From Chloroflexota bacterium (GTDB lineage: Bacteria; Chloroflexota; FW602-bin22; JACPRP01): a stretch of 36,093 nt of DNA. A program made the translations under genes and the position numbers. The DNA lies in the NCBI GenBank assembly GCA_016210495.1, contig JACQUC010000277.1, forward strand, positions 1 through 36,093. Reading direction: 5' to 3'. Shown here one piece after another: positions 1 through 7,834 of the stretch (within the stretch, counting starts at the first letter, position 1; each line of letters starts with the position of its first letter). The notes under the pieces were generated by a model that had not been told where the DNA came from, made no database searches, and saw nothing but the letters and a program-made list of their open reading frames with translations.

Positions 1-1283
1 AAGATGTCTTGGATTACTTTGATCGCGGAGCGCAGACCGATGCCACCGGTGGATTTCGCCAAAGCTCCTAGCAGATGCAGGAGAATGTCAAAATGAGATG
101 GCAAGAAGGGATAAAGGTTGGTGAAGGCGGCCTTATCGAAGTCCGCATCGTAGAACTTTGCGTCTTGTAACCTCGTGTTGTAGCGCAGCTCCTGACCGTG
201 TTTATCAAATAGGTCGCCCAGCGTCTTTTCACCGTCGGGCGATTTGCCCAGCAAACGCCGGTAACAGATTTCCCTGATATCACTGGATTCAATATCGACC
301 TCAATCGGGAAGCGATCTTTAAGCTTATACAGTTGAGGCGAATTCAGAGATGCCCTCGGATCATCTTCTGTGAGAGTCTGCTGGGCCGTTCCAATAATCC
401 AGACCTTGCCGCTGCCAATGCTTTTCAGGTTCTTCGCTAGACCGTCCAGATTCAGAATCAGGTTCTGGCGCGAGCTTACATATTGGCCAACTTCATCGAC
501 GATGAGAACGATATACTCTTTTCCCGTCGCCTCGCGGACTATGTCGATCATCTCCTTGACCCGCTCGTTTTCGAAGAGAACAAAGTCGGCGGTCTCGGTA
601 TTGAAAGCGCCGACCGTCCTGAAAAGCTGCGGGTACATGTCGTGCGCAATTTCTGGAATGAGACTATCGATCACCAGCGGATCGTTCTGAACCTCTTTCC
701 AGGAAACTCCCAAGTCGTGCTGAATTCGGCTCGTGAACTCTTCGTAGCGGCCGTCTTTCTTAAGCCGTCTCTCCAAAGCTGCTACCTTCAAGTTGCGTGA
801 ATAGCCAGCGAACTGGAGAACCTTGTAGTATAGAACAGTCGACACTTCTTCCATCGTCGCTCCGGCCAGCATTTCGCTCGCCAGATCTAGAAGCACCACG
901 GCCGCCGGGAACCGGTTGGCGACCGTGGCTAGCAACGCCCGTGTCTGTGGCTTGTTCATCCGGTCCTGCAAGTACTTCAGGAATCGCGTCCCCTCGATCT
1001 GGGCGCTCTCGTCTAGCGCCAGACCGAGATACTTCGTAAAGGAGGACTTGCCGGAGCCATAAAACCCGGAGACCCACACGCCTACTTCGTTCTCGCTACC
1101 CGTATCCATCGCCAGTTGCATTTTGGTAAGCAGCTCTTCAAACTGCTCCTCGATGCTCTCGGTGACGATGTATTCGGTGATCTCTGCCTTCAAGCGTGCT
1201 TCCTGAGAGGCGTCGTAGGTGATAACCTTTTCGATGGTGCGGTAGATGTCTTTTGAAGAGTCAAATAACGTCTTTATCGGCAT
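1..1283 (-). CDS. brxC: BREX P-loop ATPase BrxC, N-terminal part (runs off the window)
   Basis: About 427 codons are read without a stop from ATG 1283 to the left edge; the rest of this usually about 1,100-1,200-residue protein lies outside. BrxC is the large P-loop protein of BREX phage-defence systems and acts with the methyltransferase PglX and the phosphatase-like PglZ. The protein begins MPIKTLFDSSKD, a typical BrxC start. A Walker A motif GFYGSGKSS is read around 1070-1045 and a Walker B-like strand LIVDEVGQYV around 510-480. An AGGAG ribosome site sits 7 nt before the ATG, and the gene follows brxB after 18 nt. Reading frame was checked at start, Walker A, Walker B and the left edge and is open throughout. 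Identity as BrxC/PglY family is secure; completeness cannot be judged. Confidence 0.93.
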   Translation of the reverse strand, partial: MPIKTLFDSSKDIYRTIEKVITYDASQEARLKAEITEYIVTESIEEQFEELLTKMQLAMDTGSENEVGVWVSGFYGSGKSSFTKYLGLALDESAQIEGTRFLKYLQDRMNKPQTRALLATVANRFPAAVVLLDLASEMLAGATMEEVSTVLYYKVLQFAGYSRNLKVAALERRLKKDGRYEEFTSRIQHDLGVSWKEVQNDPLVIDSLIPEIAHDMYPQLFRTVGAFNTETADFVLFENERVKEMIDIVREATGKEYIVLIVDEVGQYVSSRQNLILNLDGLAKNLKSIGSGKVWIIGTAQQTLTEDDPRASLNSPQLYKLKDRFPIEVDIESSDIREICYRRLLGKSPDGEKTLGDLFDKHGQELRYNTRLQDAKFYDADFDKAAFTNLYPFLPSHFDILLHLLGALAKSTGGIGLRSAIKVIQDI

Positions 1284-1301
1284 GGCTCCACTCCTCATCT
1301 G

Positions 1302-1874
1302 CTAACCGCCAACATGAACCGAGCGGTAATTACCATCTTCCGGATAGAAACCCAAAAACTTCAAGCGTGTCTTTCCCGTACCTTCGCCAGGATAGAGAAA
1401 AACAGTAGGGACGTAAAACTTGCCGTAAAGCTGGCTCTCGATTGCGCCGATGCGAGTGTAAGGGTGAAGAGCCTCCAGATCTGTGACAAGCAGAATGGCG
1501 TTCTTCTTCTCTTTCAGTTGCTCCAACTTGGCCGCTAGTCGGCCTCTCAGCGAGCCATTCGTGATGGCGTTCGCCAGTGACTGATTGGCTCTCTCCCAGG
1601 CCAGAGGAGCCTTGCTATCGGCCGCCACCCAGATTTTCATCATCGGGGCATGGCTCAGGATATCTTCTATTTCTTGGGCAATCGAAAAGACGTGGACATC
1701 CCACCCTTCGTTGCGCAGTTTGGCAATCCACGCGGGCAAGCTTCGCTTCACGTCCAGAATTGCTTTGGGAGAAAAGATCAAGTAGTAGATCGGCTCGTAG
1801 CTTGCGTGACCTAGCTCTCGCCCAACTCGCACGCGCTCCATCAGCTCATCGAAGTTATCCCTTAACGAAGGCAT
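1302..1874 (-). CDS. brxB: BREX protein BrxB (DUF1788)
   Basis: A 190-residue protein of the DUF1788 family, the size expected for BrxB, a small conserved BREX component of unknown biochemical role. Family features visible are the N-terminal EPIYYLIFSPKAILDVKRS segment, the central LLVTDLEALHPYTRIGAIES block and the C-terminal FLYPGEGTGKTRLKFLGFYP stretch, which matches the usual FYPG...LRFLG signature. The ATG at 1874 lies inside the end of brxA (20-nt overlap), and brxC starts 18 nt after the stop, so the three genes form one transcription unit. No sign of damage. Confidence 0.93.
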   Translation of the reverse strand: MPSLRDNFDELMERVRVGRELGHASYEPIYYLIFSPKAILDVKRSLPAWIAKLRNEGWDVHVFSIAQEIEDILSHAPMMKIWVAADSKAPLAWERANQSLANAITNGSLRGRLAAKLEQLKEKKNAILLVTDLEALHPYTRIGAIESQLYGKFYVPTVFLYPGEGTGKTRLKFLGFYPEDGNYRSVHVGG

Positions 1875-2637
1875 CGGTCAGTTCCTCCATGGTCCGATAT
1901 TGCCAGCCAATGCGAGTGGCATCACCCGCTGACTGGACAATAAGCCAGCCTCTCAAAGCTTGTCGCTTAAGCTCATCCAAGACATCACTGCGATCCATGC
2001 CGAACAGAGCCCAGTCCGTGTGGCTGAGAACAGCGTTATCACCATTACCAGCGAAGTGAAGATCGTAGGCAAGAAAAATAGCGACCCGGGATTCCATCCG
2101 ATAGGGCAGGATCTTTCGAGCCCTCTTACTTCCATCTTCCAACAGACTGAGATCAGCAAGAGTACCAGTGAGGTAGCCCGCTACTCGTTCAATCATGTTT
2201 TTTGACCACGGGGAGGTGGTTTTCCCCTCCTGATTGGCGCGAACCACGAATTCGGTTGATTCTTCATTGGACAAAGTTGCCCTGCCAGAGGAATAGGCAT
2301 TCCAATAGACTTCTTGAACGAAATCATAGAGGATTCTGTTTGCTCGACAGGTGTAGAGAAACAGAAGCTGCACAAACTCCTTCCCATTAAGGGTTTGTTT
2401 CAGCGCCTTTAGATAAACCGCTGGCGTTCCATCACCCAGAAAGCGTGAAGCAAACCCTTCGGCCACCAGATTCCTGAGCCGTCGCGCGGTCAGCCTCTGG
2501 AACCTGCCTGACTGCAAAGCAAATTGGTAGAGTGAGGCTACGTTCATTCCCCTATTCCAGAGGTCGAGCAATATGAAAGTTTCCTGAACTATTCCCTGGC
2601 CCGAGCCTAATCTTGTTGTGTATTTCCCTGCTGTCAT
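1855..2637 (-). CDS. brxA: BREX protein BrxA (DUF1819)
   Basis: A 260-residue DUF1819-family protein. BrxA is a small helical, DNA-binding-type BREX component. The start MTAGKYTTRLGSG fits the usual BrxA N-terminus (KYT/S-x-G followed by a helix containing ES/ET). The reading frame stays open upstream to 2715, but ATG 2637 is preferred because its ATGA overlaps the stop codon of brxE, the classic coupling arrangement, and because the 26 extra residues do not resemble the family. The 3' end overlaps brxB by 20 nt. Conserved blocks include FVQLLFLYTCRANRILYDF and the C-terminal GWQYRTMEELTDAF. Confidence 0.92.
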   Translation of the reverse strand: MTAGKYTTRLGSGQGIVQETFILLDLWNRGMNVASLYQFALQSGRFQRLTARRLRNLVAEGFASRFLGDGTPAVYLKALKQTLNGKEFVQLLFLYTCRANRILYDFVQEVYWNAYSSGRATLSNEESTEFVVRANQEGKTTSPWSKNMIERVAGYLTGTLADLSLLEDGSKRARKILPYRMESRVAIFLAYDLHFAGNGDNAVLSHTDWALFGMDRSDVLDELKRQALRGWLIVQSAGDATRIGWQYRTMEELTDAFVKG

Positions 2638-3131
2638 AAGATGTCGGTAAAGTAGGGAAAGATTTCTAGCCCATTTTCGAAGGCATAAAGATAATGGCCT
2701 GACGCTATCTGCCAAGCCTTTGGCTCCTTCATGGATTTCTTGTCTCCCACAAGAGTAGGTCCGATGCCGAGATTTTCAGCGCTAACAGACCCCTTTCGCA
2801 AATAATCCAGTGCATCCTCCTTGCTGTCGACAATTCCTCCAAATTCAATGTCATGCAATACCTTGTGGATACTTTGCTCCGCATCCTCGGGTAGGCGAAA
2901 CAGGTGATAAACCCTGCCGACGCCAATTCGCTCGTCATGGACCATCGCCGCGGCTTGAGAGATGCCATTACATCGAGCTAAGGTCATGGTTCGGCCAAAC
3001 AATGGAGAAAGAAAAGCAGTGCTCCCCTGAGTGAAAAATGAGCTTTGCCACCATCCGAACTGCTCACGTTCACCGAGGAACCCGATGACCAATCTGAGCT
3101 TTGCGAGAGTCTCGGCTAATTCAACTTCCAC
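2634..3131 (-). CDS. brxE: BREX protein BrxE
   Basis: A 165-residue protein matching my memory of the BrxE family: an N-terminal LRLVIGFLGEREQFGWWQS segment, an FLSPLFGRT motif and the HDERIGVGRVYHLFRLPE block, all characteristic. BrxE is a small protein of unknown biochemistry found in BREX type 6. It starts with GTG at 3131, with GAGG about 8 nt upstream; no ATG in this frame would keep the conserved LGEREQFGWW segment. Its TGA overlaps the brxA ATG. It is the first gene of the brxE-brxA-brxB-brxC run, so the operon promoter should lie upstream, either in the 57 nt after the GmrSD-like gene or farther up. Confidence 0.87.
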   Translation of the reverse strand: MEVELAETLAKLRLVIGFLGEREQFGWWQSSFFTQGSTAFLSPLFGRTMTLARCNGISQAAAMVHDERIGVGRVYHLFRLPEDAEQSIHKVLHDIEFGGIVDSKEDALDYLRKGSVSAENLGIGPTLVGDKKSMKEPKAWQIASGHYLYAFENGLEIFPYFTDIL

Positions 3132-3188
3132 AAACAGCCTCGTTGTTAGATCGGGGTTTGCTCTCCTGGATGTTTGACACGCGTACCG

Positions 3189-3382
3189 TCACCTAGTTGC
3201 TTCCCACTTCGCAACTTCCTGGGTGAGCCGGTCCGGGTGCCAGATTCGCTCGGCGATCTGCCGGTACAAGTCTTGGCGTGCGTCAAGGTCGAGCCTCTTG
3301 AACTCCGGATAAGCTTTGAACGGTAGCTTAGACTCGTTGATGAAGCGCAAGAAGCTTGGGTTATGGTTATAGCAATATACGT
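3189..3382 (-). pseudogene. Displaced C-terminal tail of the GmrSD/BrxU-like gene
   Basis: Just beyond the premature TGA of the GmrSD-like frame, the minus strand encodes about 65 further residues in a different frame: LARSLNVYCYNHNPSF, then FKAYPEFKRLDLDAR, and IWHPDRL close to a TGA at 3191-3189. Joined to the upstream QNLLA it restores a natural DUF1524 C-terminus. A one-base insertion or deletion around 3365-3385 therefore separates the two parts. This is a real frameshift or an assembly/sequencing error. Confidence 0.78.
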
Positions 3383-5110
3383 TCAGGGAGCGAGCAAGTT
3401 CTGGGTATTGTACTGCTCAAGCTTGTCGCGGTACGGGAGGTCGCCGTAGCTCGCGTTGAAGCTCTTGGGCAGGAGCAACAATCCGCCGATGTGATTACGA
3501 TACTCAGAGAAGTCCTGGGGATGTGGAAAGTCATCGACGTGGCGCTCCGGCTTGTCGGCCCAGATGTGCTCGACCTCGAAGGTGTCTTTCAAGCTTCGGT
3601 CCACGAAGTGACAATAGCGCTGGGCTTGTTGTGACTCGTCCTCGGCTCCGGCTTCGATATAAGCGGTCATTCGGGCGAGGATATTGTGGACAAACCACCG
3701 ATTTTGCTGGTGAACGCCGAACCGTGGTTGCGTCTTGAAATCCTCGGGCTCGCCCTTAAGCTTCTGCCAAAGGGCCGTGGCGAGACTATCAGGCTCCATA
3801 CGCCGGATTTCGCGCATTACCAGAAATATGGCGTATTGCATCGTGGAGTAGGCGATGCTACGGTAGTTCCAGATCCGGCGCGTCAATACAATGTCCAAGT
3901 AGATCGCCACGAGCCGGACCTTAAGGTCTACGACTGCCGGTGGCTCACCGGGCAGTAGCGGAGCCAACAGGACCTGATACTGAGAGGTGAAGCCCTGCTT
4001 GGCATTGTATAGGACGTGCTCCAGCCCGGGCGTGATCTGCTCTGAGGCCTTCATCAACTGAATGTACTGTCGTGAGTAAAAGTCGAAGTCCCGCTCGATG
4101 AACTGTGTATAGCTAGCAGGATTGTTGAGCCCAATGGTAACATGGTAGTCCCGAACCCAACGGTGGAATTCTGTGCCCAGTCGGTCGAAGTCCTCGGCGG
4201 TGGCTCCTCTCTTGCGCTCGCGGATAGTTTGCGCGTATTGGCTGCGGAGCCAAGCCTTCAGACAGTCGGCGTCGTAGTCTTTGCCCAGATCGTTAAGCTC
4301 TGTGACCCGCCTTTTCCAGAAGTCGTTGGCGGCGACCCGCCGCTGAGGGTCGTCTATGTTGGCAAGGAGATACCCCTTGAGCATCTCGGTGGGAGTCAGA
4401 GATAGTCCACGGTCGTTCATTGTTTCGAATATCGTGTAGGCATCGTCGTCGGAATAGGCGGTGATCTCCACGAGGTGGACGTTGTTCTTGAGCCAGTCGG
4501 TGAAGTGCAGGAGGGCCGGTCCGGTGATGTCCGAAGGCAGGCTATTCTCCAGCAAGTCGTACCGAGCGGCAATATTCCGGACCGACTCGGATTTGCCTGT
4601 GGTGTCATAAGGTTGATCGGCGAATAGCGCCTCCAAACAGGGCTTGCGCTCGTCGAAGCCACCGTTCGACGGATCTGACTCTCTTATGTTGAAGGACTTT
4701 TCACCAAAACTGTCCGAGAATATCATGTGGTCCACTGGCGACGGATCCGGGAGGGTACGCTGGAGATTGCGCAGATAGATCAGTAGGAGTGTCAGGGTGG
4801 TCAGCCGTTGTTGACCGTCGACGATGAAGAGATCTTCGCCTTTGCGGCTAAGGATCACCGACCCGAGGAAGTAGTGTCCATACCCGGCCACCACCTTGCG
4901 GGAATCACCTGGTTTCCAGTCGTCGAGGAAACCCGAGGTCAGATCCTCGATGAGTTCACGGACCTGCTTCTCGCCCCACCGGTACTCGCGCTGATAGTAG
5001 TCGATATAGTACTTAACGTTGCCGAGCAGGCCTTGTACAGTTTTGGCCAGAGACGTAATCTCCCTCAACGCCTTCCCTCCACTACGCCTGAATGACGGCC
5101 AATCTTGCAC
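3383..5110 (-). CDS. GmrSD/BrxU-like type IV restriction enzyme (DUF262 + DUF1524), frameshifted 3' end
   Basis: A 575-residue reading frame with the two-domain plan of GmrSD fusions, enzymes that cut phage DNA carrying modified cytosines. The DUF262 part has the YYQREYRWGE segment (about 38-47), the NTP-binding FIVDGQQRLTT motif (about 95-105) and the FETMNDRGLSLTPTEMLKG block. The C-terminal DUF1524 HNH-type nuclease shows EVEHIWADKPERH and NHIGGLLLLPKSFN. The frame stops just after QNLLAP, where relatives continue QNLLA-x-SLN; that continuation is present in another frame (next entry). Start: GTG 5110 is the longest, but TTG 5068 has a GGAGGG ribosome site and gives LREITSLAKTVQGLLG, a normal family beginning. 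BrxU, a GmrSD relative, is a known passenger of BREX loci, so its place 57 nt upstream of brxE makes sense. Confidence 0.87.
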   Translation of the reverse strand: MQDWPSFRRSGGKALREITSLAKTVQGLLGNVKYYIDYYQREYRWGEKQVRELIEDLTSGFLDDWKPGDSRKVVAGYGHYFLGSVILSRKGEDLFIVDGQQRLTTLTLLLIYLRNLQRTLPDPSPVDHMIFSDSFGEKSFNIRESDPSNGGFDERKPCLEALFADQPYDTTGKSESVRNIAARYDLLENSLPSDITGPALLHFTDWLKNNVHLVEITAYSDDDAYTIFETMNDRGLSLTPTEMLKGYLLANIDDPQRRVAANDFWKRRVTELNDLGKDYDADCLKAWLRSQYAQTIRERKRGATAEDFDRLGTEFHRWVRDYHVTIGLNNPASYTQFIERDFDFYSRQYIQLMKASEQITPGLEHVLYNAKQGFTSQYQVLLAPLLPGEPPAVVDLKVRLVAIYLDIVLTRRIWNYRSIAYSTMQYAIFLVMREIRRMEPDSLATALWQKLKGEPEDFKTQPRFGVHQQNRWFVHNILARMTAYIEAGAEDESQQAQRYCHFVDRSLKDTFEVEHIWADKPERHVDDFPHPQDFSEYRNHIGGLLLLPKSFNASYGDLPYRDKLEQYNTQNLLAP

Positions 5111-5218
5111 GATTATACCCTATACTCACGTAGCAGACAAGCGCGAAACACAAGCAACCGCTTTAGCGATCGAGGTTTCTTCAACAATTGCATCCTCGCT
5201 CCTGCGCTTCGCGGGCAT

Positions 5219-5818
5219 CTACTCGGTGAAGTCGACCTGTTGTTGGATGCGCAAAGCGTCCTCGGCGGTGAGTGTGGACAGGTAACGCATAGTCATAAAC
5301 GGTGAGGCGTGGCCCAGGTGTATCTGAAGCGCCTTTGGGTTGCCTTTCTGTCCTAGCCTCTCAATCGCGTCGCTGTGCCTTAGGAGGTGCGGTTAGACCC
5401 GCTTGGTCAGCCCGGGCTTCTTTCCTGCCTCGGTGATGATCTGATGCGCCCGCTTGCGGTTGATGGGGAAGACTCGGTCGCCAATTTCGAGCTTATGCCG
5501 AAAAGCGTAGGCTTGAAGGCTCTCCACGAGGGGCTTTGGGCAAGCGACCAAGCTCGGTTTACTGCCCTTCCCAACGATTCGCATGACCGGACGCCCCTCA
5601 AACGTTTGGATGTGGGCCAAGGTGATCTGCAGAGACTCGGACACCCTGAGCCCAGTTTGAAAAAGTAGGTGGATTAGCAGTTCGTCGCGCTCGCCGTGGC
5701 GAGTGCGGGCAGCGGCGGCAGCCATCAAGTCCACTTCCTGGGGCGTGAGGTAAGGGACGGTGGTCTGAGAATGGGTGAGGGCCGATTGTCTGTGGATTAG
5801 GCTTTGGTCAGCGGGCAT
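5219..5818 (-). pseudogene. Tyrosine recombinase/integrase split by an in-frame TAA
   Basis: A tyrosine recombinase catalytic domain is readable in one frame from ATG 5818 to TAG 5219, broken only by TAA at 5395-5393. Before the stop are the first catalytic arginine in HLLFQTGLRVSESLQ (R58) and the catalytic lysine region IVGKGSKP. After it are the HLLRHS box, the LGHAS box and the MRYLSTLTAED segment with the nucleophilic tyrosine. All catalytic residues survive, so the break is recent or a sequencing error. The protein would be about 199 residues, with no core-binding N-terminal domain. It lies 108 nt upstream of the GmrSD-like gene in the same direction and is the only mobility gene recognised in the window. 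Confidence 0.85.
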
Positions 5819-5998
5819 AGATTGGTGAGTGTAGCTGGCAAGCTGGACACTTGTGATTATTGTCCAGGATACTAACCGTTAGGTAGCCTGTCAAGTGGCA
5901 GAAATGGGCCTATAAGATGGCTGGGACGGGGCTTTATTGAATTGTGCGTGGATACACCCTGAATTGCGTGGCGGGTAGGCATCTCGGCAGCACTTATG

Positions 5999-6087
5999 TC
6001 GCGGCGCTAAAGCAACCGCTTCAGGCCGCTGGGCAAGAGATGTCGCCAGATTGCGGCCTGAAGGGGTCCCTTCAGGGCCGCGATGCC
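5999..6087. repeat. Dispersed stem-loop repeat, copy 1
   Basis: An imperfect inverted repeat of about 89 bp, with arms GCGGCGCTAAAGCAACCGCT and (reversed) GCGGCCCTGAAGGG..., both running into CTTCAGGCC next to the loop. A second copy with its core in opposite orientation lies at 35331-35423. Upstream of both, on the same strand, is a related block (GGATACACCCTGAATTGC at about 5949-5966; GGATGCACCCTATATTGC at about 35295). It sits between the integrase remnant and the 3' end of the URO-D gene. The rest of 5819-5998 shows no gene. Confidence 0.75.
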
Positions 6088-6108
6088 GACACTCGGTAGC
6101 TTCGTTAT

Positions 6109-7437
6109 CTAGTAACGACCGTACTTTTTCGCGGAGTCAATGGCTGCCTTAACGTTCTCCGGCTTAGCGTCATGCAAGCCGCCATCACCAAAAGAGAGGA
6201 TGAAGCCGCCACCCTTGCCGCAGACCTTGATGAGGTTCTTGCAGTAGTCTTCCACCTCGCTGGCCGACCCTGTTACGAGTAAGGAAGAGGGTACACTGCC
6301 ACCGATACAACAATGATTACCCAACAAAGCTTTCGCCCGAGCCATATCCGCCAGGGTAAGATGTAGAAAGACAGTCGCCTTGGGGAGCTCAAGAAAGTAT
6401 TCGAGGCGGTCGTCGGTTTTGCCTTCACCGAATGGGCAGGGAACATAGCCCAGGCTGATTGAGGCGAGCAGCGCCCTCTTCCATGACGGCCAGGAGAAGG
6501 TCTCAAACTGCTTTTTCGACATAAAACGGTCGGAACTAAAATGTAAGGCACCACTCTGGATTCGGTGCTGGTGTCCTCTCTTGTTGGGAGGAGCTGGGAG
6601 AGCCCTCGCAAGCCGCCAGTCCACAACCCTGTCGCAGGCGGCAAGAAGCTTTTCCGGGCGTCGGAACATATCGATCGCTATGCCACGTAACCCCCTCAAG
6701 AAACTTGCAAAGAGGTCGAAGGGTTCGAGGGAGACCCCTCCGGGATAATACACCAGCGGGAACCCGAGCTCTGCCATATCTTCTTCAAGTCCGGTCCATT
6801 CCAGACTGAACTTCTCCTGTTCCTCTCCTGCTCTCAGCAGCGCCTGAGCCATCGTTTGGAATTCTTGCTTGCCAAGAAGGTGCGTCATAGGCAGAAAGGC
6901 GGTGGTCAGTTTTTCTCCCATTGCCGGCATCTTCGAAAGCGGCGCCAATGCTCCGAATACTCTCGGCAGGTAATAACGCAACATGAAATCGGTTGGGTCG
7001 GTGATGAAGAGGTCATACTCGTCCTCTTTCATATATTCCGCCCCGATGAATTGGTAGGTTGCATCGGCAGGAAGATTCCCCCCGGGCCATCGCACCTGTC
7101 TTGCATCGAGAGCCTCCAGCGCAAGTCCGGAGTTGCCAGTGTTCGCGGGCGGCCAGCAGAAATCAGCGTCAAAATCGACCAGGGTTCTTATGACGGCCTG
7201 GCGGTGAATAGCTGGCTCATAGAATGACACAGATGGCGAATACCCAGCATACTTGATGACAAAATCATCCATTCTCAGCAAAACAGGAACCCTATCCGGT
7301 TCCCGGAGTTGGATGGCGTCCTTGATTCTTTTTTCTCTCTCCTGATAAAGCTCTTCGGTAGCTTTGCCGGTCTTTGATTCGATTTCCTCCCTGGCTCTCT
7401 TTATGAGTTCCTGCTTTGTCGTCACGCGCATCGTCAT
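6109..7437 (-). CDS. Uroporphyrinogen decarboxylase (URO-D)/MtaA-type domain protein
   Basis: A 442-residue protein with the TIM-barrel URO-D superfamily layout. Within the superfamily it looks like the corrinoid-methyltransferase-like branch (MtaA/CmuA-type and uncharacterised relatives) rather than HemE, because it is longer than HemE and has an extra N-terminal helical segment (about residues 1-40). Recognisable parts are KRIKDAIQLREPDRVPVLLR near the N-terminus, the VFLHLTLADMARAKALLGNH segment and the C-terminal GGGFILSFGDGG and PENVKAAIDSA blocks. It starts at ATG 7437 with AAAGGCGG upstream. It is a single gene, not part of the defence cassettes around it. Such proteins often accompany AOR and M24-type genes in anaerobic Chloroflexota; both occur 6-9 kb away. 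Substrate unknown. Confidence 0.85.
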   Translation of the reverse strand: MTMRVTTKQELIKRAREEIESKTGKATEELYQEREKRIKDAIQLREPDRVPVLLRMDDFVIKYAGYSPSVSFYEPAIHRQAVIRTLVDFDADFCWPPANTGNSGLALEALDARQVRWPGGNLPADATYQFIGAEYMKEDEYDLFITDPTDFMLRYYLPRVFGALAPLSKMPAMGEKLTTAFLPMTHLLGKQEFQTMAQALLRAGEEQEKFSLEWTGLEEDMAELGFPLVYYPGGVSLEPFDLFASFLRGLRGIAIDMFRRPEKLLAACDRVVDWRLARALPAPPNKRGHQHRIQSGALHFSSDRFMSKKQFETFSWPSWKRALLASISLGYVPCPFGEGKTDDRLEYFLELPKATVFLHLTLADMARAKALLGNHCCIGGSVPSSLLVTGSASEVEDYCKNLIKVCGKGGGFILSFGDGGLHDAKPENVKAAIDSAKKYGRY

Positions 7438-7834
7438 CTCATACCGCCTTTGGTGTTGCCTGCATACTTCTCTCTGAATCCTGGCTATAGTTTATCATGC
7501 GTCAGTGATTGGTGAACACTTTCAGGAGAGAATGCGCTACAGGCCGGTTGCCTGGCAATGCGCTTATGGAAGAGTAGCGACTGGGACGCTTGCTCGGTCG
7601 AAACTGTGGTGGAAATGTGACTGGAGTCCGTGGATAGGTTGATCGCAACCGCAGGAACTGAATGATGCAGGGGTACGAGAACCTGTGGGTATCGAGAACC
7701 CCATGCGGTTGCTCCTATGTTTCAAGGTCGTCTATAATCATCCTTGCTATTCTCTGTACAGACAGAGAGCAGATGGCGTAGCGTTTGTCTTGCGTACTTT
7801 CCGGCCTCTCTAGTGTAGAAGGAGCCGCGATAGG
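7438..7834. other. Intergenic region between URO-D gene and PLD cassette
   Basis: No coding potential recognised. The right part holds a promoter (7709-7738) and a small hairpin, CTCTGT-ACAG-ACAGAG, about 20 nt downstream of it in the presumed leader of the 7835 gene. The left part should hold the divergent promoter of the URO-D gene, which I could not pin down. Confidence 0.5.
7709..7738 (+). promoter_or_regulatory. Sigma-70-type promoter of the DUF6361-like/PLD/nuclease cassette
   Basis: TTGCTC, an 18-nt spacer, and a perfect TATAAT at 7733-7738, about 97 nt upstream of the ATG at 7835. It faces the three-gene cassette and nothing else. Confidence 0.55.
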
